A stretch of DNA of 64,000 bases from Frateuria_A sp051900425 (GTDB lineage Bacteria > Pseudomonadota > Gammaproteobacteria > Xanthomonadales > Rhodanobacteraceae): contig NZ_JBHZGK010000001.1 in assembly GCF_051900425.1 (NCBI RefSeq), positions 372,001 to 436,000 on the forward strand. The letters run 5' to 3'. Numbering within the stretch: position 1 is the first letter of the stretch; every line of letters starts with the position of its first letter. Under the pieces are notes generated by a model. That model ran no database searches. It saw only the letters and a list, made by a program, of their open reading frames with translations, and had not been told where the DNA came from. Position numbers and translations under genes: made by a program. Of the stretch, positions 32,820 to 41,373 are shown piece by piece.

Positions 32820-33697
32820 GCGCCGTTCCAGTGCAGCAGGCCGTCGACGACCGTGCGTGCGCGCCCACCGACCCAGATCGCGTCCGGCTCGATGCGTGCC
32901 AGCAGGCGCGCGTCGTGGCCCATCTCGCGCCCCTGGCTGATCGCATAGCCGCGCGCCAGCGCACCGTGCGGCTCGGCCTGGGCGATGTACGCGGCGATCA
33001 GGCCGTTGGCGGCGCCCGAAGCCGGGTCCTCGACGATACCCACGCCGGCGGGGAAGGCGCGCACCACCAGTTGGTAGTGACCCGACGCGCTGCGTGCGAA
33101 TGCGCACAGGCCCATGCTGCCCGTGGCGCGGGCCAGCGCGCCGATGGCGCTGTGGTCGGGCAGCCAGCCACGCAGGCCCGCCTCGTCGGCGACCTCGGCC
33201 AGCCACCAGCGGCGCCCGCCGTCGACCAGCGCCGGCGGCAGCATGCCCAGCTCGATGCCGCCAAGCGTGGCTTCCAGCAGAGGGTGCGCATCACGGCCGG
33301 TGGCGAGCACCCGCTCGCCGGGCGATTTCAGCAGCAGGTCGCGCGACTCACCCTCGCCTTCGACGCGGATCGGCAACACCCCGGCGCCGCATTCCTGCCA
33401 GAGCAGGCCATCGACCGGCTGTGCCAGTCCGCAGGCCAGCACCGCGTGCGCGCTGCCGACACTTGGATGGCCGGCGAAGGGAATCTCGTGCTGCGGCGTG
33501 AAAATGCGCACGCGGTAGCTCGCCTGCCGTGTCGACGGCGGCAGCAGAAAGGTGGTTTCCACCAGCGCGGTCCAGCGCGCGAAACGCTGCATCTCGTCAT
33601 CGCTCCAGTCGCGCGCGTCGGTCACCACCCCCAGGTGGTTGCCGCCGCCGCAGGTGGCAGCAAAGACGTCCAGATGCAGGTAGCGGATCGGTTCCAT
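32816..33697 (-). CDS. PhzF family isomerase/epimerase-like protein
   Basis: A 293-residue protein with the duplicated diaminopimelate-epimerase-like fold of PhzF. The catalytic glutamate is Glu47 (ALVETTFLLPP), the substrate loop is PFAGHPSVGSAHAV and the second-half signature is EDPASGAANGLIAAY. In most bacteria such proteins are of unknown substrate; a phenazine role is unlikely since no phz genes are present. It overlaps the YaiI start by four bases. Confidence 0.92.
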   Translation of the reverse strand: MEPIRYLHLDVFAATCGGGNHLGVVTDARDWSDDEMQRFARWTALVETTFLLPPSTRQASYRVRIFTPQHEIPFAGHPSVGSAHAVLACGLAQPVDGLLWQECGAGVLPIRVEGEGESRDLLLKSPGERVLATGRDAHPLLEATLGGIELGMLPPALVDGGRRWWLAEVADEAGLRGWLPDHSAIGALARATGSMGLCAFARSASGHYQLVVRAFPAGVGIVEDPASGAANGLIAAYIAQAEPHGALARGYAISQGREMGHDARLLARIEPDAIWVGGRARTVVDGLLHWNGA

Positions 33698-33796
33698 GCG
33701 TGTCCGTGGGGAGCGGGCGGATAAAGGCGCGCATGATACGCCCGGATGCCGCACCCGTGGCCGCGCGAGTCGACAAGGCGCAAGGGTGACGCCAAG

Positions 33797-34438
33797 ATGG
33801 ACGGTCCGCCCGTTGCTCAGGAAGCCCCAGCGCTCATGATCACCCTGGCCATCATCGCCATCACCTGCGTCGTCTCGTTCCTGGCCTTCAACAGGCCGAA
33901 GCTGCTGGACGACCTGATCCTCTGGCCGCCTGCGATCCAGCGCCATCGCGAGTACCACCGCCTGGTGACGTACGGGCTGGTGCACGCGGACTTCGGCCAC
34001 CTGTTGTTCAACATGATCACGCTGTTCTTCTTCGGGCGGCTGATCGAGCAGTTCTATTCCGCTGAACTGGGCCGGCTGGGTTTCGTGTTGTTCTACATCG
34101 CCGCGCTGGTCGTCTCGATCCTCCCCACCTACATCAAGAACCGCCGCAACCCGAACTACCACAGCCTGGGTGCCTCGGGGGCGGTTTCGGCGGTGCTGTT
34201 CACTTACGTGCTGCTGGCGCCCTGGTCGAAGATCATCGTGTTCGTGCTGCCGATGCCGGCCGTGCTGTATGCCGTGCTTTACGTCGGCTACTCCATCTAC
34301 ATGGACCGCGCCGGCCGCGACAACATCAACCACAGCGCGCATCTGTGGGGCGCGGCCTTCGGCGTGGTCTTCACCCTGCTGATAGAGCCCAGGGTGTTCA
34401 CTCACTTCCTTGCGGAGCTTTCCAACCCACGCATGTAG
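33797..34438 (+). CDS. Rhomboid family intramembrane serine protease
   Basis: A 213-residue membrane protein with about six helices. The catalytic serine is in LGASGAVSAVLF (Ser127) and the histidine in NHSAHLWGA (His182), the rhomboid dyad. HADFGHLLFNMITLFFFG (about 63-80) is the conserved H..H...N loop. A start at 33836 would remove 13 residues; the ATG at 33797 has a GGGTGA stretch upstream. Likely cleaves transmembrane substrates, identity unknown. The lipid-kinase gene starts eight bases downstream. Confidence 0.9.
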   Translation: MDGPPVAQEAPALMITLAIIAITCVVSFLAFNRPKLLDDLILWPPAIQRHREYHRLVTYGLVHADFGHLLFNMITLFFFGRLIEQFYSAELGRLGFVLFYIAALVVSILPTYIKNRRNPNYHSLGASGAVSAVLFTYVLLAPWSKIIVFVLPMPAVLYAVLYVGYSIYMDRAGRDNINHSAHLWGAAFGVVFTLLIEPRVFTHFLAELSNPRM

Positions 34439-34446
34439 GGAGGTCC

Positions 34447-35385
34447 ATGCCCACGACGCCAGATCGCCAACGACCGTTCTTCGTGGTGCTCAACCGCCGC
34501 TCGGGCAGCGGCGATGCCGGTGCCACGGAGGCGGCCATCCGCAGCACGCTCGACGCTGCGGGACGCTCCTATCGGCTGTTCTGCGCGAAACATCCGCGGC
34601 ACCTCGGCGAGCTGGCGGGGCAGGCGGTCGAGGCGGCGCGGGCCCAGGACGGTGCGGTGGTGGTCGTCGGCGGTGACGGCACCATCAACGCGGTGGTGCA
34701 GGTCGTGCTGCCGAGCGGGTTGCCGCTGGGCGTGCTGCCGCAAGGCACCTTCAACTTCTTCGGTCGCTGCCACCGCCTTCCCGAGGGCGACGCCGGCGCG
34801 GGCATGCGCGGCCTGCTGGATGCGACGGAAATGCCGGTCCAGGTGGGCACGATCAACGAGCGCGTGTTCCTGGTGAACGCGAGCCTCGGGCTCTACCCCG
34901 AGCTGCTCGAGCGGCGCGAGCTGGACAAGCGCCGCTTCGGCCGGCACCGTCTGGTCGCGCTGCTGTCCGGGCTGCGGGCACTGCTGGGCGACTACCCGGA
35001 CCTGCGCCTGTCGCTCTGCGAGGACGGCCAGTGGCAGGTTCGGCGCAGCACCACGCTGGTCGTGGGCGACAACCGCCTGCAACTGGAGAGCATCGGCATT
35101 CCCCAGGCCGGCGAGGTGGACCGCGGCTCGCTGGTCGGCATCGTGCTGCCGCCGCTGGCGCGCTGGCACATGATCTTCACCGCGGTGCGCGGGCTGTTCG
35201 GCCATCTGGGTGACGTGGAGAAAGTCGACAGTTTCGCCTTCACCGAGCTCGAGGTGGCCCTGCCGCGACGCCGGCAGATCAAGGTCGCCATCGACGGCGA
35301 GATCGTCCGCCTGCCGTTGCCGCTGCGCTTCCGGGTCGCGCCTCAGCCACTGCGGCTTCTGGTACCGCGGGACCGGCGCCCGTGA
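34447..35385 (+). CDS. Diacylglycerol/lipid kinase family protein
   Basis: A 312-residue DAGK-catalytic-domain (YegS/BmrU-type) protein. FFVVLNRRSGSG opens the domain, and the nucleotide-binding GGDGTINAVVQ and LPQGTFNFFGR are typical. The C-terminal beta-sandwich ends in IDGEIVRLPLPLRFRV. AGGGAGG precedes the ATG by six bases. Its TGA overlaps the metallophosphoesterase GTG by four bases, so they are coupled. Likely phosphorylates a lipid. Confidence 0.9.
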   Translation: MPTTPDRQRPFFVVLNRRSGSGDAGATEAAIRSTLDAAGRSYRLFCAKHPRHLGELAGQAVEAARAQDGAVVVVGGDGTINAVVQVVLPSGLPLGVLPQGTFNFFGRCHRLPEGDAGAGMRGLLDATEMPVQVGTINERVFLVNASLGLYPELLERRELDKRRFGRHRLVALLSGLRALLGDYPDLRLSLCEDGQWQVRRSTTLVVGDNRLQLESIGIPQAGEVDRGSLVGIVLPPLARWHMIFTAVRGLFGHLGDVEKVDSFAFTELEVALPRRRQIKVAIDGEIVRLPLPLRFRVAPQPLRLLVPRDRRP

Positions 35386-36182
35386 GCGTGCTGCTGCACA
35401 TGTCCGACTCGCATTTCGGTACCGAGCGGGCGCCCGTGCTGGAGGCGCTGCGGCAACTGGTGCATGAGCGCCGCCCGGCGCTGGTGGTGCTGTCGGGCGA
35501 CCTGACCCAGCGCGCGCGACCGGCGCAGTTCGCCGCGGCGCGCGCGTTCGTCGCCAGCCTGCCGGCGCCGTTCCTGGCGATCCCCGGCAACCACGACATC
35601 CCGCTGTACGCCCTGGCTGCCCGCCTGCGGGCGCCCTATGCACGCTACTCGGCCGCCTTCGGCCAGGAGCTGGAGCCGGCGTGGTCGTCGCCCGAATGGC
35701 TGGTGCTGGGGGTCAACACCACGCGCTGGTGGCGCCACAAGCAGGGCGAAGTGTCGCCGGCGCAGATCGAACGGGTGGCGGGGCGTCTGCGCCAGGCGGC
35801 GCCGGGCCAGCTGCGGGTGGTGGTGGTGCACCAGCCGATGGCGGTGATCGAGGCATCCGACCGGAGCAACTTGCTGCGCGGGCACGCGCAGGCGGCCGAT
35901 GCATGGGCGGCGGCCGGTGCGCAGCTAGTGCTGGGGGGGCACATCCACCTGCCTTACGTCCGCCCCTTGCCGGAGCGTGGCGGCCGCCCCCTGTGGGTGG
36001 TGCAGGCCGGCACCGCGGTGTCGCATCGGGTACGCGGTGGCATCCCCAACTCGGTCAACGTGCTCCATCGCGTGGCCGCCGATGCCTGCGCGGCGGAGCG
36101 CTGGGACTACGACGCCAAGCGCGGTGTCTTCGCCTGCCACGAGCGGACGGATCTCGCGTTGCGTGCACCGCATGCACCCTGA
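35382..36182 (+). CDS. Calcineurin-like metallophosphoesterase
   Basis: A 266-residue phosphoesterase starting with GTG at 35382. Metal-binding motifs are in order: LLHMSDSHFG (DxH), VVLSGDLTQ (GD), IPGNHDIPLY (GNHD), VVVHQPM (H) and LGGHIHLPY (GHxH). Such enzymes hydrolyse phosphodiesters such as cyclic nucleotides or lipid heads. Translational coupling to the lipid kinase hints at a shared phospholipid substrate, which is inference. Confidence 0.92.
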   Translation: MSVLLHMSDSHFGTERAPVLEALRQLVHERRPALVVLSGDLTQRARPAQFAAARAFVASLPAPFLAIPGNHDIPLYALAARLRAPYARYSAAFGQELEPAWSSPEWLVLGVNTTRWWRHKQGEVSPAQIERVAGRLRQAAPGQLRVVVVHQPMAVIEASDRSNLLRGHAQAADAWAAAGAQLVLGGHIHLPYVRPLPERGGRPLWVVQAGTAVSHRVRGGIPNSVNVLHRVAADACAAERWDYDAKRGVFACHERTDLALRAPHAP

Positions 36183-36317
36183 ATCGCGCGGCGCTTCATG
36201 CCGCGATCGCGCATGACAGCGGAGGATGCCCGCGCAATACTGGACGTGCAGGTCTTTTCGCCCGGTGCGTGGCGCATGCGGGCAAGGCTGCACTGACCAC
36301 CGCAGGAGTGAGGACGC

Positions 36318-37118
36318 ATGGCAACGACCCGCACGTCGGCCGCGAAGAAATCCGCGGCAAAGAAGGCAGCCGCCGGCAGCAAGGCGACGAAGAAGACCGC
36401 CGCCGCCAGGGCCGGCATCAAGACACCGATCAACCGCACCGCCGCTCGTCCCGCCGCCAAGAAGGCCACCGGCAAATCCGCGGCCGTGAAGAAGGCCGCC
36501 GGCAAGTCCACGGCCACGAAGAAGTCGCAGGCCACCAAGACGGCGGCGAAGAAGGCGACACCGAAGAAGGCGGCATCCAGCAAGGCGGCGCCGGGCAAGG
36601 CAGCCGCAAGGAAAGCGGCACCGAAGAAGGCCTCCGCCAGCAAGGCGGCGCCAAAGAAAGCCGCGCCGAAGAAGGCCGCCACGGGCAAGACCTCCCCGAC
36701 CGCGGTCAGGAAGACGGCCACCGGGGCCATGCCGAAGAAGACGGCCGCCCGCAAGGCGGCGTCCGGCGGCATGGCAGCAAAGAAGACCGCGGTCAAACCG
36801 GCCGCGAAGAAAGCCGCTCCAGCGGGCAAGCCGAGCCGGTCCGGTGCCGCCAGGCCCGCCGCGCCCAAGGGCACGGCTCCGCGCAAGGCGGCCCCGGCGA
36901 CCCAGCACATCAGCCCGGAAGAGGCGGTGGCGCACATCCAGGCCCTGCTCGATGCCAAGCAGGATCGCACCCGGCAGGCGTCCGATCGTCCCGCCGACGG
37001 GCAGCCGCAGCCGCACGGTGAATCGGCCATCCATACGCCGGAAAGCCCGCAGCTTCCCAGCGATGCGCCCAAGACCACCATCCCGGTCCATACCGGCCAG
37101 CGCGGCGCCAAGATCTGA
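36318..37118 (+). CDS. Histone H1-like Lys/Ala-rich protein
   Basis: A 266-residue very basic protein. Residues 1-195 are a run of AAKK/KKAA-type low-complexity repeats (AAKKSAAKKAAAG, KKATPKKAASSK and so on) rich in Lys, Ala, Thr and Pro. The C-terminal part (about 196-266) is not repetitive: ISPEEAVAHIQALLDAKQ, then a neutral, hydrophilic tail. Similar proteins (AlgP/AlgR3, bacterial histone H1-like) bind DNA non-specifically. Repeat number is expected to vary between strains. AGGAGTGA precedes the ATG. Function beyond DNA binding is inference. Confidence 0.8.
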   Translation: MATTRTSAAKKSAAKKAAAGSKATKKTAAARAGIKTPINRTAARPAAKKATGKSAAVKKAAGKSTATKKSQATKTAAKKATPKKAASSKAAPGKAAARKAAPKKASASKAAPKKAAPKKAATGKTSPTAVRKTATGAMPKKTAARKAASGGMAAKKTAVKPAAKKAAPAGKPSRSGAARPAAPKGTAPRKAAPATQHISPEEAVAHIQALLDAKQDRTRQASDRPADGQPQPHGESAIHTPESPQLPSDAPKTTIPVHTGQRGAKI

Positions 37119-37225
37119 CGCCGCACCCCGCCGCGCCCGCGCATCCGCGGGCGCGGCGCTTAAGGGCGCATTCAAACCGCCGCGACTAGCGTGGCCTGCG
37201 TGACAGCAGTCACGGAGGTGAGCCC

Positions 37226-37624
37226 ATGAAACGCATGCTTGCAGGACTGGCGCTGGTGCTCGGCACGGCGGCGCTCTCGGGTTGCTATTACGACCCCGGG
37301 TACAGTTACGTGCGCGGCAACGGCTATCAGGGCGACGCCTATTACGGCGAAGGTCCGTCGGTGATCTACCAGCCGGACTATTACGGCTATGGCGGCTATT
37401 ACGGGCCCGGCTACGGCTACGGCTGCTGCTATTCCTCGGGAGTGAGCGTCGGCATCAGCGGCACCTGGTACGAAGGCTCGCATCACTACCGCGGGCGGGA
37501 CTGGAGCCGCGACCGGCACGACTATCGCGACGAACGGCATGGCCGGCGCGAATGGCATGGGCGCGACGACCGCGGCCATGACCGGGGCGACTGGCGCGGG
37601 CGGCGCGGCCACGATCGCGACTGA
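37226..37624 (+). CDS. Tyr/Gly-rich lipoprotein with Arg/Asp/His tail
   Basis: A 132-residue lipoprotein: signal MKRMLAGLALVLGTAALSGC with lipobox LSGC (Cys20). The next 50 residues are rich in Tyr and Gly (GYQGDAYYGEGP, YYGYGGYYGPGYGYG), then a short VSVGISGTWYEG strand, then a tail of charged RD/RH/DRG residues. Two adjacent cysteines (CC) lie near residue 67. No function known. The composition suggests a surface-exposed, metal- or pigment-interacting coat protein, but this is a guess. Confidence 0.75.
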   Translation: MKRMLAGLALVLGTAALSGCYYDPGYSYVRGNGYQGDAYYGEGPSVIYQPDYYGYGGYYGPGYGYGCCYSSGVSVGISGTWYEGSHHYRGRDWSRDRHDYRDERHGRREWHGRDDRGHDRGDWRGRRGHDRD

Positions 37625-37676
37625 CCGGCGATAGCCGCGCCTCGTGCCGGAAGCGTTCGCTTGGCACAATCGCGGC

Positions 37677-38762
37677 ATGCCTTTTCCGTCTCTTCGCGGG
37701 CGCACCGCGCGCCTGGCTACTGTCGCGCTGTGTCTTCTGCTCGGCGGCTGCGGCAGCCTGCGTTATTACGCCCACGTCGCGCATGGGCAGGCGTCGTTGC
37801 TCATGCACCGGCGGCCGATCGCCAAGGTGGTGCGCGACCCGGCCACCGCTCCGCAGCTGGCCGGCCGCCTGCGCCTGGCCGCCCAGGCCCGGCGGTTCGC
37901 CTCCGCCGTACTGGGGCTTCCCGACAATCGCAGCTACACCAGCTACGTGGACCTGCATCGGCCCTACGTGGCGTGGAACGTGTTCGCCACCCCGCCGTAT
38001 TCGGTCGAGGCGCTGCCGCAGTGCTTCCCGATCGCCGGCTGCGTGGCCTACCGGGGCTACTTCGAGCAGGCCCGGGCGCAGGCTCGCGCGGCGGAGCTGA
38101 AGGCGCAGGGCAATGACGTGTGGATCGGGCCGGTGCCGGCCTATTCGACGCTGGGCTGGTTCGCCGATCCGATCGTCTCGAGCATGCTGCGCTGGGACGA
38201 CGATGAGTTGGCCGGCACCGTCTTCCACGAGCTCGCGCACCAGCGGCTGTACGTCAAGGGCGACACGGCCTTCAACGAATCGTTTGCCAGCTTCGTCGAG
38301 CAGGAGGGCCTGCGCGAGTGGCGCAAGGCGCGTGGCTTGCCGCCGCCCGATCCACGCGACCAGGCGATGGAGCAGGGCTTCACCACGCTGGTGCTGGACC
38401 TGCGTGAACGCCTCAAGGCACTGTACGCAAGCACGGACGACCGGGCTTCGCTGGCGCGCGGCAAGCAGGCGGAGATCGAGGCGTTCCGCCGTCGCTATGC
38501 GCAGTGGCGCGACAGCCGCGGGTCGGGTGACGCGCGTTACGACGCCTGGGTGGCTGCGCCGATCAACAACGCCAAGTTGCTTCCCTTCGGCCTGTACGAC
38601 CGCTGGACCAGCGCGTTCGCGGTGCTGTTCGAGCGTGCGGAGCGCGACTGGGGCGCGTTCTATGCCGCGGCAGGTGCGCTGGCGGGCAAGCCCGTGGCCG
38701 AGCGGACGCGGGCGCTCGAACGCCTCGCTGCCGCGAAGCCGGCCGGGCCTGCGAGCGAGTAA
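37677..38762 (+). CDS. Predicted zinc aminopeptidase lipoprotein (DUF2265-like)
   Basis: A 361-residue exported protein: signal with lipobox LGGC (Cys25), then a zinc metallopeptidase motif HELAH (in TVFHELAHQRLYVKG), followed about 20 residues later by NESFASFVEQEG, whose glutamate is the third ligand. This pattern belongs to the putative aminopeptidase family PF10023. The ATG at 37677 is used; a GTG at 37644 is possible. Role at the cell envelope unknown. CACAAT followed by CGCGGC lies just upstream. Confidence 0.83.
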   Translation: MPFPSLRGRTARLATVALCLLLGGCGSLRYYAHVAHGQASLLMHRRPIAKVVRDPATAPQLAGRLRLAAQARRFASAVLGLPDNRSYTSYVDLHRPYVAWNVFATPPYSVEALPQCFPIAGCVAYRGYFEQARAQARAAELKAQGNDVWIGPVPAYSTLGWFADPIVSSMLRWDDDELAGTVFHELAHQRLYVKGDTAFNESFASFVEQEGLREWRKARGLPPPDPRDQAMEQGFTTLVLDLRERLKALYASTDDRASLARGKQAEIEAFRRRYAQWRDSRGSGDARYDAWVAAPINNAKLLPFGLYDRWTSAFAVLFERAERDWGAFYAAAGALAGKPVAERTRALERLAAAKPAGPASE

Positions 38763-38945
38763 GGACCGTCGACTTCGACGTCGCCTCGGCCTGCGCTCAA
38801 CGTGTGCAGCAAGCTGGTCGCCTTGTCGTCCCGCTCGCCCGCGGAGGCAGACGGATGAGCTTCGAGCGGAGCGGAATCGACGCGACACCTGAGCATGCCC
38901 GCGCCGCACCTTGGCACCTGTCGCCCACGCCCCAAACTCGGGACC

Positions 38946-39332
38946 ATGGCCGACACCACCGTTCCGCATTTCTTCGAGCAGTTGCCGATGCGCCTCGTGC
39001 GCGAATCCGAGCTGGATGCCGCGCTGGCCGAACCGGTCGATGGCCTGGCCATCCTGTTCCTGTGGGGCCGCGACTGCCCCAACTGCGACATCGCCAAGCG
39101 CGCCATGCTGCTGGCACGCGAGCGCTTCCAGTGGCCGCGCGTGCGCTGGCTCCACGACAACGTCTACGAGGATCCCGGCATGGCCACCCGCTTCGGCCTG
39201 CACGGCATCCCGGCGTTCATCGTGTTTGCCGGCACGCGCAAGCTCGGCCGCATCACCAGCTGGCCGGGTGCGGATGCCTTCGTGCGCGCGATCGACGCGC
39301 AACTCGCCGCGCTGGCACCGGCGCGGGGATAA
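38946..39332 (+). CDS. Thioredoxin-like protein with CPNC motif
   Basis: A 128-residue cytoplasmic thioredoxin-fold protein. The redox motif is CPNC (Cys44, Cys47, in WGRDCPNCDIAKRAML), different from the CGPC of thioredoxin. HGIPAFIVFAGTRKLGRI carries the cis-Pro loop and beta strands. No signal peptide. It lies 46 bases upstream of pncB and may be co-transcribed. The ATG at 38946 is preferred over an upstream one in the same frame. Confidence 0.85.
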   Translation: MADTTVPHFFEQLPMRLVRESELDAALAEPVDGLAILFLWGRDCPNCDIAKRAMLLARERFQWPRVRWLHDNVYEDPGMATRFGLHGIPAFIVFAGTRKLGRITSWPGADAFVRAIDAQLAALAPARG

Positions 39333-39378
39333 TGCGTGTTCCGATCCGGCTCCGCGCCGGGTCCGGCCAGGCCAGCGC

Positions 39379-40560
39379 ATGATCGTCCAGTCCCTGCTCG
39401 ACACCGACCTGTACAAGTTCTCGATGATGCAGGTGGTGCTGCACCACTATCCGGCTGCGCACGTGGAATACCGCTTCAAGTGCCGCAATCCGGGCATCGA
39501 CCTGGTGCCCTGCATCGACGAGATCCGCGCCGAGCTCGACGCGCTGTGCCGTCTGCGCTTCACGCCCGAGGAGCTCGACTACCTGCGTGGCTGGCGTTAC
39601 ATCAAGAGCGACTTCGTCGATTTCCTGGGGCTGTTCCAGCTCAACGCCAAGTACGTGGAGATCGCGCCTTCGCCAGCGGCCAACGGCGAGATCGAGATCC
39701 GCATCCGCGGCCCGTGGCTGCACACGATCCTGTTCGAGGTCCCGCTGCTGGCGATCGTCAACGAGGTCTATTTCCGCAACACCCGGCCTGGCCTCGACCT
39801 CGCCGAAGGCCGCGCACGCCTGAGGGCCAAGATCGAGCTGCTGCGCGCGGACCCCGAGTACGCCGACTGCCGCATCGCCGACTACGGCACGCGCCGGCGT
39901 TTCTCGCGCGAATGGCACGAGGAGGTGGTGCGCACCCTGCGCGATGGCCTGGGCGAGCAGCTGGCCGGTACCAGCAACGTCTGGATGGCGTGGAAGCTCG
40001 GCCTCACCCCGTTGGGCACGCTGGCGCACGAATACCTGCAGGCACACCAGGCGCTGGGGCCACGGCTGCGCGATTCGCAGCGCGTGGCGCTGGAAACCTG
40101 GGCGAAGGAGTACCGCGGCGACCTGGGCATCGCGCTGTCGGACGTCTACGGCCTGGACGCGTTCCTGCGCGACTTCGACATGTATTTCTGCAAGCTCTTC
40201 GATGGCACCCGGCACGACTCGGGCGATCCGTTCGACTGGGGTGAGAAGGTGCTGGCGCATTACCGCGCCAACCGCGTCGATCCGCGCACCAAGATCCTGG
40301 TGTTCAGCGACGCGCTGAACATGCCGCGGGTGATGCAGCTCTACCGCCATTTCCGCGGGCGCTGCCAGCTCGCCTTCGGCGTCGGCACCAACCTGACCAA
40401 CGATGTCGGGCCCACGCCGCTGCAGATCGTCATCAAGATGGTCCGCTGCAACGACCAGCCGGTGGCCAAGCTCAGCGATTCGCCCGGCAAGAACATGTGC
40501 GACGACGCGGCCTATGTCACCTACCTGCGGCAGGTGTTCGACATTCCGCCGGAGGCTTGA
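39379..40560 (+). CDS. pncB: Nicotinate phosphoribosyltransferase PncB
   Basis: A 393-residue enzyme that makes nicotinate mononucleotide from nicotinate, PRPP and ATP in the NAD salvage pathway. It starts MIVQSLLDTDLYKFSMMQ; the substrate histidine segment is in FDGTRHDSGDPFDWGEK (His near 276). LVFSDALNM and FGVGTNLTNDVG form the phosphate-binding part. Length matches E. coli PncB (400). It follows the thioredoxin-like gene. Confidence 0.97.
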   Translation: MIVQSLLDTDLYKFSMMQVVLHHYPAAHVEYRFKCRNPGIDLVPCIDEIRAELDALCRLRFTPEELDYLRGWRYIKSDFVDFLGLFQLNAKYVEIAPSPAANGEIEIRIRGPWLHTILFEVPLLAIVNEVYFRNTRPGLDLAEGRARLRAKIELLRADPEYADCRIADYGTRRRFSREWHEEVVRTLRDGLGEQLAGTSNVWMAWKLGLTPLGTLAHEYLQAHQALGPRLRDSQRVALETWAKEYRGDLGIALSDVYGLDAFLRDFDMYFCKLFDGTRHDSGDPFDWGEKVLAHYRANRVDPRTKILVFSDALNMPRVMQLYRHFRGRCQLAFGVGTNLTNDVGPTPLQIVIKMVRCNDQPVAKLSDSPGKNMCDDAAYVTYLRQVFDIPPEA

Positions 40561-40566
40561 GGCGAG

Positions 40567-40698
40567 CTACGGCCCGATGTGTCGATCGCGCCGCGCACGC
40601 ACGCGCACCTGCCGGCGCGGCGCCTCGCGGCATGCCGCGTAGGCCAGCAGCACGAGCGTGGCGAGCGCGACCAGGGCGGAAAGGATCAGGTGCATCAT
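40567..40698 (-). CDS. 43-residue single-span membrane peptide
   Basis: A frame from ATG-ATG at 40698 encodes MMHLILSALVALATLVLLAY, a transmembrane helix, followed by AACREAPRRQ and an arginine-rich tail (VRVRARRDRHIGP). The TAG at 40567-40569 ends it. AGGA lies ten bases before the first ATG. It fills a 240-base gap between pncB and the glutathione peroxidase gene, on the opposite strand. The hydrophobic-then-basic pattern is typical of real small proteins. No family known. Confidence 0.4.
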   Translation of the reverse strand: MMHLILSALVALATLVLLAYAACREAPRRQVRVRARRDRHIGP

Positions 40699-40798
40699 GG
40701 CAGCATCGTCCTGGGGGTGCCTGGCGGGAAATGACCATCGCTCATGTGCATATGCCGCGGCCGGCGTAGACTGGCCGACACCTTATGGGAGCCTTTGC

Positions 40799-41284
40799 AT
40801 GAGCAGCGTCTACGACTTCTCCGCGCGCGATATCGACGGCCAGGAGCGCTCGCTAGCCGACTGGCGCGGGCGCTGGCTGCTGATCGTCAACGTCGCCTCC
40901 AAGTGCGGTTTCACCCCACAATACGCCGGATTGGAGGCGCTGTCCCGCGCATGGCGCGAGCGCGGGTTGACCGTGCTCGGCTTCCCCTGCGACCAGTTCG
41001 GTCACCAGGAGCCGGGCAGTGAGGCGGAGATCCGCCAGTTCTGCAGCCTCAATTACGAGGTGAGCTTCCCGCTGTTCGCCAAGGTCGAGGTCAACGGGCC
41101 CGGTGCGCATCCGCTTTATCGCTGGCTCAAGCGCGAGGGCAGGGGCGTGCTCGGCAGCGAGGCGATCAAGTGGAACTTCACCAAGTTCCTGGTCGATCCC
41201 GAGGGACAGGTCGTCAAGCGCTACGCGCCGACGGATACGCCGGAGAAGATCGAGGCCGATCTGGCGCGACGGATCACAAGCTGA
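40799..41284 (+). CDS. Glutathione peroxidase (Cys type)
   Basis: A 161-residue peroxidase of the glutathione/thioredoxin peroxidase family. The active-site cysteine is Cys36 (NVASKCGFTPQ), aligned with selenocysteine in animal enzymes; the Gln is in LGFPCDQFGHQEPG and the Trp in IKWNFTKFLVD. Probably removes hydroperoxides using thioredoxin. The ATG at 40799 is used. A palindromic repeat begins nine bases after the stop. Confidence 0.95.
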   Translation: MSSVYDFSARDIDGQERSLADWRGRWLLIVNVASKCGFTPQYAGLEALSRAWRERGLTVLGFPCDQFGHQEPGSEAEIRQFCSLNYEVSFPLFAKVEVNGPGAHPLYRWLKREGRGVLGSEAIKWNFTKFLVDPEGQVVKRYAPTDTPEKIEADLARRITS

Positions 41285-41292
41285 CCCCGGCG

Positions 41293-41373
41293 CTGTAGGA
41301 ACGCACCTGTGCGCGACCGCCATGTACCCGTTGCGAAGGCCATCGCGTTCGCTCACAGGTGCGCTTCTACAGG
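41293..41373. repeat. Palindromic repeat, TAGGAGCGC family, copy 2
   Basis: CTGTAGGAACGCACCTGTGC and the right arm CACAGGTGCGCTTCTACAG pair with a loop of about 40 bases. On the minus strand the right arm reads CTGTAGAAGCGC, and its TAG (41367-41369) is the stop codon of dacB. The element fills the whole gap between the convergent peroxidase and dacB genes. Confidence 0.9.

Noticed and set aside
38763..38945. Possible small gene between the aminopeptidase and thioredoxin-like genes
   Set aside because: Short frames exist, but none has a ribosome-binding site or a protein-like composition.
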